This document shows, piece after piece, positions 36,848-48,191 of a stretch of DNA of 64,000 nt. Each line of letters starts with the position of its first letter. Positions within the stretch are counted from its first letter, which is position 1. The DNA comes from Strigamia acuminata (taxonomy: Eukaryota; Arthropoda; Chilopoda; Geophilomorpha; Linotaeniidae). The stretch lies in assembly GCA_949358305.1 (NCBI GenBank), contig OX442320.1, forward strand, positions 8,944,259 to 9,008,258, given 5' to 3'. The notes under the pieces were generated by a model. The model saw only the letters and a program-made list of their open reading frames with translations, was not told the origin of the DNA and did no database searches. Made by a program: the position numbers and the translations under genes.

Positions 36848-39800
36848 ATGCAATCCTCGATTATTCACTCGATGTACCTGTTGCTCGCGTACACCTGCGT
36901 ACAATTCGTCTGCTGGGCTCAAGACGAACTCAAAGTGGAAGTGATTTACAAACCCGATTGCGAACGAGTTTCGCGCAAAGGCGACACGTTATCCATGCAC
37001 TACACCGGCACATTAGCATCGGACGGTACAAAATTCGACTCCAGGTAAGTTTCGACAATTCTTTCCATCATTTTTAATGTCTAAAAGCCCAAAACTGCAC
37101 TGCCACGTCATAATTTCCCGATGTCCTAATGCACCTTTAGCGAATAATTCGATTAGCCAATCACCATCATCATAATTCCCGGTGCATTGTGGGCGAATCA
37201 TCCATCACCATTTGATTTAACTCGCGCAATTGCTGCATTTTCTTCATTTACATTTTATTCTCTCTGTGGAATTTCTTCTTCATCTACATCTTGCGCCATT
37301 CCACTTATTATTTTTTTTTCTCTTTTTCTTTTTTCAAATCGTGGTCACGTGGCTTCCATTTTTTTTCTTTACTTTTGACTTTTTTTTTTTTTTGGGAAAA
37401 ATAAACGAGTTGAGAGAAAAGAAAGGAATTGGAATGCGAATTGGGCGCCACCTAGAGACGGCGAGCGAGGCTTAAGGGGTGTAGCAGTGCGAGCGAGCCT
37501 AAGTGGTGATGTCTAGTGAATATTCATGGTTTGTGTTCATTGCGATTCCCCGTGCCTCGAGTCGTCATTGAGAGAACAAATCTACGTGGCGCCAACTGGT
37601 GGCCAAGTGAGAAATGAAAAAATCCAGGAAGCCGATGATTTTTCACGCTTCGTTTGACGTTTACGAAACGTGCGGGCGAATTAACGAGCCCACGACATTA
37701 AAAAGTTGGAAATAAAAGTTCAGGAAGTTAAAAAACGGGTTAAACTTACGCGTAAGACGGATTTCTGTAGCGATAAATAAAGCGAACGGCGTGGCGTGTC
37801 AACTCGCATCACGGCCAACAAAGTTAAAACAGCGAGCACTAATTAGGGTTTGTCCTGTGGTCATCCATCAAGCAGACTGGAACCATGGGTAATTGGAACA
37901 GTCCCTCGAGATGTACCTGCAATTCTCCTCTTGAATTATTAAAACACTCATCTTGCGACTTCTTCATTTTTTTTTTTTATCTTTTAAATAAATAATTTTT
38001 CTTTTTTTATTATCGTATCATAAAAATAAAAAAATAAAATGTAATTTTACCAAAAAAAAAAAAAAAAAATGTCGGTCTTGGCACGACGCCATTTTAATTA
38101 TTGGTCCATATGATGAGATGTATAAGTTAATTATCTTTGGGCATTTGCACGGTGGTTAATTGGTCAAACCGGGAACACATTGCTTTTAGCAGGTACGTGG
38201 AGGCAGGTGAGTGCTTTAATTTGCAGCGTTCGCGTTCCACTCGGCGTTCTGTTGATGGATGCAACCGCGGAATTAGAATTTCCTTTTGCTGTCACGTCGC
38301 AACCGATCAAATCGAATCACGAGCTAAGTCGCTAAAAGCTCGCCGTCTAGCCCAATATTGTGCCGCAACTTCTTCCCACATAAACCAACCGGCTTTCGCG
38401 AGTCTTCATTTTTCACCCGCCACCCCGCACCATCCCCGCTTGAGTGAGTAAATCATCGACGGTCGTGTGGGAATTGCCTTTATACATCGTACAACGTCCG
38501 ACGATTCCACTCGATAACGTCCGTAAAACATTGCGACAAAAAATACGCGCTTGCTATACAGGGCTGGACTGGGAACAAATTTAGTACCGGGAAATCTGGA
38601 TAGGTCGGGCCACGAGAACAAATTTAGTACCGAGAAATGTGGATAGGTCGGGCCACGAGAACAAATTTAGTACTGGGAAATCTGGATAGGTCGGGCCACG
38701 AGAACAAATTTAGTACCGGGAAATCTGGATAGGTCGGGCCACGAGAACAAATTTTGTACCGGGAAATCTGGATAGGTCGGGCCACGAGAACAAATTTAGT
38801 ACCGGGAAATCTGGATAGGTCGGGCCACGGGAACAAATTTATACTGGGAAATCCACGATTAGACGGGCCAGTCCAGCACTGCCGGTCCGCTACAATACAT
38901 AGTTTGGGAAGCGCTGTTTCAGTGTACGTTAACGTTACTCTTTTTGCAACTATCCATCAACGTCTGCACATGCGTGTGAGAAGAAAGTATCAGCACAAAA
39001 CAAGCCCAAAAAAAGTTTAATTTTGAATACTCTAAAGTAATCGACATCTTTTTGTGGAAAATGCAGATTTTTTTCGGCAGACCAGGGCCTCCTATGGGCG
39101 GGGGCTTTAAGCAACTGTTTATTTTGCTTATACGTAAGTCCGGCCCTGGATGGCTACCTATAGCTAAGGGTGGATCTACAGATCTACATCAGGGCAAATA
39201 GGGTTTGAGCCCAGGGCCCCCAAATTCTAGGGGGCCCTCAAGATACAACGCAATGTACTAATATGTTATTGAGCATCTTTGATGTCATTTGGTGGTTTCC
39301 GAAACAGAAACTGCTGTATTTATGTCGTTGTATCTATTTAACTATAGAAATATATTTTGATAAAGGGGCCCCGGAAAAACCTCAAGCCCAGGGCCCCCAA
39401 AAAGCTAGATCCGTCCCTGTTTATAGCGTATGAGAGCAATAGCCAATAGAAGGCGCAGAAGAGATAAGTCATTTCTATAAGTCAAAGAAGCAATTTCAAT
39501 TCCACTTAATCTTAATCATGTTATTTGAACTACGTTAAAGTCATTTCCGTCGCTTCATTTTTTTCATTTACTTTGTAATAATATTTGTTGAAATCTGCAA
39601 TTTTTATTTTTAATTTCCACAAAACGCCACATGTGGTGAAATATTGAAGTTGCATGTAGTTTGATTTAGGCCTATTTTTTTTTATTTTGGTTATATCTCT
39701 TTTTCTTTTGAAAAAAAAAATGTTGGAAACGAAATAAATAAATAATAATATATATAAAAAGGTGTTAGACGTTGCTGTTGGTTTTATTCGAGTTTTTTAT

Positions 39801-42800
39801 CACTTGGGATTGCACTTTTTTGATTTTTTCAAATATTTTTTTTTTCGTTTAAGTTTGGAGTGTGTTGCTTTTATTTGGCAAGGCTTGTCACACGCTATGC
39901 AGTATAGCGAAGAGGGGTCAGCAAGATGTGTGAATATAAAAGGGGTTGCTTTATCGACCATTCTTCCTACTCGTGTTGTCATGACAACTGACAGGTGTCG
40001 GCACATTTGACAACAAACTAATTACGGCCTCGTCATGACAAATTACAATTCATTTGTTTTGACGTCTCATTTATTTTTTGAGATGGTTTTGCCGCTTGCT
40101 TGATTGGAAAAACGCTTTTTGCTCGCGTTTTGTTTTGGAATAAAGTTTGACACTTTAAAGGAAAAGGATGGAGAGAAAGAAAAAAATGGATTTGGAAAAT
40201 TTATTTTATCCGGCATTGGTTTGTTCGGTGCAGTTTTTAAATTTTGAGCTAACTCGATTTTTATTTCTTTTTGGTTTTTTAAAAGGTAAAGGGAGCGTTG
40301 GAAGAAAAAGGTTGAGTTTTGGTGGAGAATTTCAAGATGATGGCGCCGATGGTTGGTGCTGAAAGAATGCTGGGGTTTTAATTTAATTGGATTTAGTTGT
40401 GTTTAGGGTTTGAATAGTTGAGTTTAGGGTTTGAATACTTGATTTTAGTGTTAAAATAGTTGATTTTAGTGCCAAAATAGTTGATTTTAGTGCAAAATAG
40501 TTGATTTTAGCGCTAAAATAGTTGATTTTCAGCATAAAACTAGATTTTTAGCGTAAAACAATTTATTTTTGTGCAGGACAATTGATTTTTAATTAAAAGC
40601 AATTGGTTTTTGGTGTCAAACAATTGGTTTTTGTGTAAAACAATTGATTTTTAGTGTAAAACAATTGGTTTTTGGTGTCAACAATTGCTTTTTGGGCAAA
40701 ACAATTGATTTTTTTGTGTAAAACAATTGATTTTTAGTGTAAAATAATTGATTTTTAGTGTAAAACAATTGATTTTTAGTGTAAAACAATTGGTTTTTGT
40801 GCAAAGCAATTGATTTTTAGTGTAAAACAATTGGTTTCTCGTGTAAAACAATTGGTTTCTCGTGTAAAACAATTGGTTTCTCGTGTAAAACAATTGGTTT
40901 CTCGTGTAAAACAATTGGTTTCTCGTGTAAAACAATTGGTTTCTCGTGTAAAACAATTGGTTTCTCGTGTAAAACAATTGGTTTCTCGTGTAAAACAATT
41001 GGTTTCTCGTGTAAAACAATTGGTTTCTCGTGTAAAACAATTGGTTTCTCGTGTAAAACAATTGGTTTCTCGTGTAAAACAATTGGTTTCTCGTGTAAAA
41101 CAATTGGTTTCTCGTGTAAAACAATTGGTTTCTCGTGTAAAACAATTGGTTTCTCGTGTAAAACAATTGGTTTCTCGTGTAAAACAATTTTTTTTGGCGT
41201 AAAAATGGTTTTAGGCGTAAAACAATTGGTTTTTGTGAAAAACAATGGATTTTTAGTGTAAACAATTGATTTTTAATGTAAAACAATTGATTTCTACATT
41301 ATAAAACAATTGATTTTTAGTGTAAAACAATTGCTTCTAGTGTTTAAACACTTTTTTTCTTGTTTTAACAATTACTTTCAATGAAAATTGATGTACTTGA
41401 CTTCCAACAAACCACAATTAAAAGCAACACAACACGAGGGCAAACATAATTTGATTTCCAATTATTCTACAATCTACCAAACACCAATACTTTATTTAAG
41501 AAAATAAAAACAAAAAACAAAAAAAAACTTTTTTAACACAAAAAAAAAAAAGAAAAGATGGAAAAAATTGAGATTGGATTTGATTCTTCTTTTTTTGGCT
41601 CAACTTGAGAGATACAAGACATAAAAAATGGCAATTTGTGGCGCCTATGTGCAAGTTGTAAAAAATTGGCTCGCAACGAGGCGATCAAAAACTCATTTGT
41701 ATGCATGCTGATGGAGTTTTGCGGCACAACTACAACCGAAGGAAAACACTCGATTCACCCAACACACACATTACTATAAATTATTTACCAAACTCGGCGC
41801 TCCTGCTCGTCCAGCCCACGTGACAACTCAACAAACCCCAAAAAAGACATTTTTTCTTAATTTTTATCATTTTTTTCCCCCTGGGAATTAAAAGTTTCGT
41901 AAATTTTCTCTTTGCATGTCAGCCATGATCGCGAGGAGCCGTTTACATTCCAATTGGGACACGGTCACGTGATTGCAGGCTGGGACCAAGGGCTAAGTGA
42001 AATGTGCGTTGGCGAGAAGAGAAAACTGTTTGTTCCATCCCATTTGGCATATGGAGATCGAGGCGCAGGTGAGGAAATTTAATTCTCTCGCAGGAATGTA
42101 AATAAATAAAACGGAGGGTAATTTCTTTATTTCCAGGTGAGAAAATCCCCCCGAATGCGGCGCTTGTTTTTGAAGTGGAGTTGGTTAACATTGGAGATCC
42201 AATGCCACCTGTGAACGTGTTTAAGCAAATCGATGCGAATAGCGATGAACTTCTATCCAGAGAAGAAGTAAACTTTGCATTTCGTTATTTTTGTTTTGAA
42301 CAAGTGGAGTTTGTTTTGGTGCAGTAGGGCGGTTGCGAAACGGAAATGACGAAGGAGGGACGGAAATGATGTAATTGTAGCAAATTCAGAATATGGCGAT
42401 ATTGTTATGGCGGCTTCAGTTCGAAAATGGATCGTTAATGTCAGATGACAAGTGTTAAACTTGGTGTAGGTCGAACCTCGCTGTAATATCGATGTGACGA
42501 ATTAGTTCGTTACAACGAGAAAAACCTTAGAAATTTAAACATAATTTTTCAAAAATTAGAAAAATTGTAGCAAAAATGAATCTGGCGTTTATGGATGGAT
42601 TTTCTTATTATTTTGACATTTTACGTGTATTTCTCATGATTTTGACATTTTACATGTATTTCTCGTGATTTTGACATTTTACATGTATTTCTCATGATTT
42701 TGACATTTTACTGATTACATGTATTTCTTATGATTTTGACATTTTACATGTATTTCTCATGAAGTTATGAGAAAATGCACTTAAAAACGTGAAAATTATG

Positions 42801-43734
42801 AGAAAATGCAGTTAAAAACGTGAAAATTATGAGAAAATGCAGTTAAAAACGTGAAAATTATGAGAAAATGCAGTTAAAAACGTGAAAATTATGAGAAAAT
42901 GCAGTTAAAAACGTGAAAATTATGAGAAAATGCAGTTAAAAACGTGAAAATTATGAGAAAATGCAGTTAAAAACGTGAAAATTATGAGAAAATGCAGTTA
43001 AAAACGTCAAAATTATGAGAAAATGCAGTTAAAAAAGGCAAAATTATGAGATAATGCTGTTAAAAACGTCAAAATTATGAGAAAAAGCAGTTAAAAACGT
43101 CAAAAACGTGAGAAAATGAGGAAATATTTGCAATAACGAAGAATTTGCGTATTTCTGGTGCATTTCCGGTTCGTTATACATGGGAGAAATAGGGCGAACA
43201 ACCAAAAAAAAAATTGTTATAGCGAGTAATTCGTTATAATGGTGTTTGCAATAGCGAGGTTCCACCTGTATTTACAACAAACGTATAGGACAATTGCTGA
43301 AGATAGTACCAAGATGTGTTAATGATCTATTTTCGAAATGAGGGAGTAATTTCAGTGATGTTATATTCTGGATTTTGTTGGTCAATGATATTATCTAACG
43401 GAGAACACTTTATAATTTGGGATAAGTCGAGAAGTTTCACTTCTATCGTGTCTCTCTTTATTTGGGTGCGTTTTTAATGTTTTAAATTCACCATAGAGTG
43501 CGCTTGCAATTGGAGAAGTGTATTTATATAGATTTATTTGCTTATTTTGGGTATTTTTTTTTTTAGGTTAGTGAATATTTGGGGAAACAAGTACCGGAGG
43601 AGTTGAAAGAGGATGGTAAACAACCTTTCGATCAAGATCAGTTGGTTGAAGAAATATTTTCGCATGAAGATAAGGATAAAAATGGATTTATTTCAAAGGA
43701 TGAATTTGGCGGGCCGAAACATGACGAATTTTGA
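36848..43734 (+). CDS. FKBP14: FKBP14-like ER peptidyl-prolyl isomerase with EF-hands
   Basis: ER-lumen prolyl cis-trans isomerase that assists folding of collagens and other secreted proteins. Exons: 36848-37044, 41923-42068, 42137-42267, 43567-43734; phases 2, 1, 0; 213 aa against 211 in human. A signal peptide (about 1-24) ends near CWAQ. The FKBP domain (about 30-125) shows [59 protein letters not shown]. Two EF-hand loops follow: [12 protein letters not shown] and [12 protein letters not shown], both with acceptable calcium ligands. The protein ends PKHDEF, a variant of the HDEL/KDEL retrieval signal. Intron 1 is 4.9 kb and holds minisatellites and transposons. A possible AATAAA lies at 44208-44213. 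Confidence 0.96.
38559..38881. mobile_element. hAT-type MITE with internal 43-bp tandem repeat
   Basis: Ends cagggctggactgg and ccagtccagcactg are inverted repeats. The interior is about six copies of a 43-bp unit (gaacaaatttagtaccggga ... ggataggtcgggccacga). Smaller relatives with one or two units occur at 49212-49384, 50124-50280 and about 56085-56270; two of them have 8-bp target duplications, which assigns the family to hAT. It lies in FKBP14 intron 1. Confidence 0.8.
39080..39425. mobile_element. hAT-like remnants (GGGCCC-rich)
   Basis: Segment with cagggcctcctatggg ... ggccctgg, then ggtggatctacagatc ... gagcccagggcccccaaa ... gggccccgg ... gggcccccaaaaagctagatccgtccctg. The GATC/GGGCCCCC ends resemble hAT termini of the CAGGGGCGGATC class. 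Boundaries are uncertain and no transposase is visible. It lies in FKBP14 intron 1. Confidence 0.45.
40380..41345. repeat. 21-bp minisatellite in FKBP14 intron 1
   Basis: The core from about 40828 to 41188 is 17 near-identical copies of a 21-bp unit, ttggtttctcgtgtaaaacaa. The flanks (40440-40828, 41190-41345) are diverged units of the same length (ttgattttagtgccaaaatag type). Since 21 is divisible by three, long open frames appear in several frames on both strands (for example 40678-41286 minus, 40810-41202 plus). They are not genes. Confidence 0.95.
42467..43270. mobile_element. Pogo-like MITE carrying two internal minisatellites
   Basis: The left end taggtcgaacctcgctgtaa and right end aatagcgaggttccacctgta are inverted repeats of the ttcgttataacga family also seen at 22812-23392. 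The interior has an array of ttttgacattttacatgtat then ttctcatga (about 42600-42765) and an array of a 31-bp unit, ttaaaaacgtgaaaattatg then agaaaatgcag (about 42770-43110). It lies in FKBP14 intron 3. Confidence 0.75.
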
Positions 43735-44527
43735 ATTGTTCTGGCGTAATTATTATTTTTTAAATGAAATATCAATTTGGGAGCGTCAATTAATGACGTC
43801 ATGTCTTTTTTTGCGAATTGAAAATGTTACAATTTGTCAAGTTTGTTGAAACTCTTTCCAGCCATCAATGCGTGGCATTGTTTATTGATGCTCTCTTAAA
43901 ACTACCAAGTTTTGTTTTATTAGTTTTATTTTTTTGTATAATGTACTTAATTTAAATTTAAGTTGTTTGGTTTTAATTAGGTGGAAAAGATATATTTATA
44001 TATATACATTATGTATGCAAGATTATTTGATATATTTACAACCAACCAATCAATGCAATGCAATGCAAAATTTCTGTTGAAGAGTAAACAAACTGTGATC
44101 TCAGAATTTATTTGTTGCTGCTGAAGCTTCAGCACTGGTGCCGATGCATTGAAATTTTGTAAACATGTTGATTTGGGATCTGTATTTTTTATTCGGTATT
44201 TGCTGCTAATAAAATTTTAATTCGAATTTAGCCATTTATTTCACGTACGACTGCGCCATGTTGGTTTACTTTATTAACAAGGAATTATGGGTAATATCAA
44301 TGGGTTACACTAAAAGGTAAGGTTAATACGAAAAGGAGATACATTAATAGGCTAACACTTATTCTGCATGCAAGAATTGCGAATAAAAATAAAATGTAAT
44401 TGATGATTGATAATTATTATTGTGTTTGTAAAACGATAAAAATATTAATGTTGTAGAAATGACTGGGTGCGGCTTTTTACGTTCCTTTTAAACGTCAATA
44501 AAAATTAATTTTAATCCGGGATCGAAA

Positions 44528-45950
44528 ATGAATTTGATAATAACTACGTTTATTCTTATTTGCATTCAAATAAACTTCAAAAATGGTAAATTAGTACGAT
44601 GTATATACGTTTTTTTAAATTTTTCTTTCGTCACACAGCAAAATCGTACGTATTAGGACGTAGTGCGCCTGCGCCGAAGGCGCCGGCTGCCTATTGGGAT
44701 TACAAGGGTAAAGTGATTACAAATTATAAATTAAAAATTATTTAAAAAAAAAAAATAATTTAGATGTGAAAACGTGGTGCACAGTGAGCAAAGATTGCTG
44801 TGGCACTACTCAATCCCCGATTGCTCTAAAAACTCAAGAAAGTAAAATAACCGAAGTTAAACCGTTTAGATTTGTTCATTATCATATGACGAAACGTCCG
44901 CTTAAGATAACAAACAATGGACACTCAGGTACAATTAATTTACATTTTTTCCATTAAAATATTTCAATTTTCAATCCAGTTGTAGTCCTTTTTGAAGGTC
45001 ACAAGCCGCTACCACGAATAGAAGGCGGTGGACTTAAAACCTCGTACAATTTGCATTCTTTTCACATGCATTGGGGACCTACTAATAAAGTTGGTGCAGA
45101 ACATATAATTGATGGTCATCATTCACCCCTTGAGGTAAAATTTGGAGTCAAGGGAACTTTAAATGTAATTTTTAGGATTATTTTGTTTTTTTAAGTTACA
45201 TTTAGTACACATTAGAAAGGATTTTAATAATTCACTAATCAAAGCAGCTATTAGTAAAGACCCGGATTCAATTGCAGTTTTAGGAATTGTATATGGAGTA
45301 ATAAATGAGAATTTTATCATTTTTATATTTTGTATATCTTGGTTTGTATATATTTAAGGTCGATAGTAAGAAAGCGAATGTGGCTATGAAAGTAGTGACA
45401 TCTAAATTGAAGGTTTTGACGTATAAATATGACGTCAGTCAGATTCCAACGTTCGATTTGCGAACACTTTTGCCCAAGTCAACCGAACACTTTTTCCGAT
45501 ACTACGGTTCTTTAACTATACCTGACTGCACTGAACATGTGGTTTGGACGGTGTTTAAAGATAAAAATTATATCTCTGACGGAGAAGTGAGCTGATCGTA
45601 TATTTTATTTATTTAATGCACGATTTTTATGTTTATTTGGTGTTTATGTAGATGAAGTTACTTCGAACTCTTCGAGAGAACAAAAGAGGTGATACAAATG
45701 TGTTAATGCTGAATAATCACCGTGAAATTCAACCTTTAAACAGTAGAGATGTTATTATTGGAAAAGAAACGGTATTTTATTTGTTTGTCAAGAGATTTAT
45801 TATTATTTGGGTTTATTTATTTTGCAGTCACATCGCTTGTGTAAATCGAGTTTAAATGCAGAAACTAATACAAAGTTATTGCTTCAAAATGACGTTTTTA
45901 AGGACGTTTTGCAACACGTCTTTAACCACGCCGATAAATATTGCTACTAA
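44528..45950 (+). CDS. Secreted alpha-carbonic anhydrase (copy 1, active-site complete)
   Basis: Alpha-class carbonic anhydrase, interconverting CO2 and bicarbonate plus a proton. Exons: 44528-44585, 44639-44707, 44764-44928, 44980-45134, 45196-45297, 45359-45586, 45652-45771, 45828-45950; phases 1, 1, 1, 0, 0, 0, 0; 339 aa. A signal peptide is encoded in exon 1 ([15 protein letters not shown]), so the enzyme is probably secreted. Landmarks: [14 protein letters not shown] with the His64-type proton shuttle; SFHMHWGP giving zinc ligands 94 and 96; the AEH glutamate; LHLVH giving zinc ligand 119; [10 protein letters not shown] with the Thr199-type residue. Extra cysteines in [11 protein letters not shown] suggest disulfides. 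The C-terminal tail (SHRLCKSS onward, 40 residues) has no GPI-type hydrophobic end. A tandem paralogue follows with the same exon structure, and flanking sequence on both sides is shared with it. Confidence 0.93.
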
Positions 45951-46306
45951 CGTTCTGTCATTCACGAGGAATTTAATTTTGAATACATTTTAAAACCCCA
46001 AAATCGTGTTTTTGTTCTGAAATGTCAACAAAATTATGCTGTTTTGTTTTGAGTCTAGTCGCTCGCTCGCTCTGACGGCTATTTTCCCAACTATTGTCAG
46101 CCATTATTTTGTTTTTATCCTTTCTCTGAACTGCTTGTCTTGCTTTTGATTCGAATGTAAATTGCGAATAAAAACAAAATGTTATTGATAATTACTATTG
46201 TGTTTTGTAAAACAATAAAAAATATTAATACAGCAGGAATGTCTGAGTGTGGCTTTTATGTTCGCTTTAAATGTCAGTTAAAATTAATTTGAATCCGGGA
46301 TCGAAC
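45951..46306. other. Intergenic spacer between carbonic anhydrase copies
   Basis: The spacer contains two blocks shared with the flanks of the pair. 45985-46120 (aaccccaaaatcgtgttttt, then gctgttttgttttgagtcta and cgctcgctcgctctgacggc) matches sequence downstream of copy 2 (47825-47960). 46165-46306 (gcgaataaaaacaaaatgtt, ccgggatcgaa) matches sequence upstream of copy 1 (44380-44527). The duplication unit therefore includes promoter and 3' flank. Confidence 0.75.
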
Positions 46307-47772
46307 ATGAGTTCAATAACGACAACGTTTATTTTTATTTGCATTCATATAAATTTCGTCAAAAATACTAAATTCCACCGTACAGGTATACATTTTTAAA
46401 TTTCTATTTCGTCACAACATCAATTCCAATATTATTTATCAGCAAAACCGAAGATTTCAGGACGTGATGTACTCCCATCCCCAGCGCCGGAACAATATTG
46501 GAACTACGAAGGTAAAACGATTGGAAATTGAAATTATAAATCATTTAAAAATTATTTCAGAACCGGAAACGTGGTGCGCAGCAAGCGCGGATTGCTGTGG
46601 CTCTAGACAATCACCCATCGCTCTAAACAGCAAAGGACTTAAACCAACCAAACTACAACCGTTCCAATTCATTAATTACCAAAATTTAAAACATCCGATT
46701 AAGATTACCAATGATGGACACACAAGTATAATGGATTAAAATTTTTTTTATTAAAGTGATTAATTTCAATTTTCAATCCAGTTCAAGTTCTTTTTGACGA
46801 TCTCAAAAGTCCGCCACGAATACAAGGCGGTGGACTCAATGGCGTCTATAATTTAGCATCGTTTCGTATGCATTGGGGTCCTACTAATAAAGCAGGTGCT
46901 GAACATGTAATTGATGGTCATCATTTCCCTCTAGAAGTCAGTTTGGTAGTCAACTTGCTTTTTTTTCTTTTTTTTCAATTTTTTTTTGGTTTGTTTTGGT
47001 TATAAGTTGCAGTTAGTTCACATCAGAAAAGATTTTAAAAATTTTGAAATGGCAGCTAAAAGTGAAGAACCAGATTCAATTGCAATTTTAGGAGTTCTAT
47101 ATGGAGTAATAATATAGAATTAAATGAATTTTTTGTTTGTATTTGATATATTTTGTTTATATTTAAGGTGGATGATTCGAAACCGAATTTAGCTATGAGA
47201 ATGGTGACGTCTCAATTAAAGAATTTGCTGTATTCAAACCAGACTCGTCAGCTTCGACCGTTCGATTTGCGAATGTTATTGCCGAAATCAACGCAAAACC
47301 TTTTTCGATATTACGGTTCGATGACTGAACCCGTTTGCAACCAAAATGTGGTTTGGACGGTGTTTAAAGATATAAATTATATCTCTGCAAGAGAAGTGAG
47401 CTGATTTTGTATTTTATTTATTTATTAAATGATTTTTATTTGTGTTTATTTGTTAGATGTTGCTGTTTCGAAATATTAGATACAACATGAAAGATGAAAT
47501 GGGAATTGATGAGTATATGCAATTAAGGAATTTCCGTGAACTACAGCCTATAAACGATAGAGATATTATCCTTGGGAAGGAAATGGTATTTTATTTGTTT
47601 GTCAAAGGAATTATTATTATTTGTGCTTATTTTGCAGTCAAGACCCCAGTCCAAGTGTAAACCCAAGGTGGATGACCATGGCCATTCTAGTATGAAGTTA
47701 TCCCTTCGAAATACTGTTTTAAAGCGCTTTTTAAACAACATGTACGGCACTCCTGAAAAAAATTGCGTTTAA
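46307..47772 (+). CDS. Carbonic anhydrase-related protein (copy 2, two zinc ligands lost)
   Basis: Tandem duplicate of the gene just upstream. Exons: 46307-46385, 46443-46511, 46561-46725, 46782-46936, 47007-47105, 47168-47395, 47457-47585, 47638-47772; same phases; 352 aa with a signal peptide (TTFIFICIHI). The fold motifs are kept (CCGSRQSPIAL, GHT, AEHVIDGHH, YYGSMTEPVC, NVVWTVF), but SFRMHWGP has Arg where the first zinc His should be, and LQLVH has Gln at the third zinc His. Only the middle His remains, so zinc binding and CO2 hydration should be lost. The frame is open throughout with good splice sites, so this reads as a retained pseudoenzyme (CARP-like), not a pseudogene. The exon 5 acceptor has two possible positions (see findings). 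Confidence 0.9.
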
Positions 47773-48191
47773 CACGTTATCATCCACTAAGAACTTTTTA
47801 AATTTTATTTGAATCGGTTTTTATACCCCAAAGTCGTGTATTTGTTTCGAAATGTGAACAAAAAACGATGCTGTTTTGTTTTAAGCCTAGTCGGTCGCTC
47901 GCTCTGACGGCCACTTCGCGAACTAATGTAGTGTAAACGAGGCAGCCATTTTGTTCCTACTGTAAGTATCTGTCGAATTTTTATTATTTAAGCCGTTACA
48001 AATGAATTTGAATATCTATTAAAGTAAATTACAATGAATTAAAGTGATCAGTGGTGCATATATCATGTTTATTAACTAATTGAAAACCGGAAAAATCACC
48101 GAAATTTGATTTCTCTGCAGCTTCGTGGCGCCGTAATACTGCGCCTGCGCTGGCTTCGGCATCACTAAGCTGGAAATACGTTCGTTGATTT

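Noticed and set aside
40828-41188. Regular short repeats resembling a CRISPR array
   Set aside because: There are no unique spacers between units, the repeat is intronic in an animal genome, and no cas-like genes exist.
40678-41286. 202-, 142- and 130-codon frames on both strands
   Set aside because: Artefact of a 21-bp tandem repeat inside FKBP14 intron 1.
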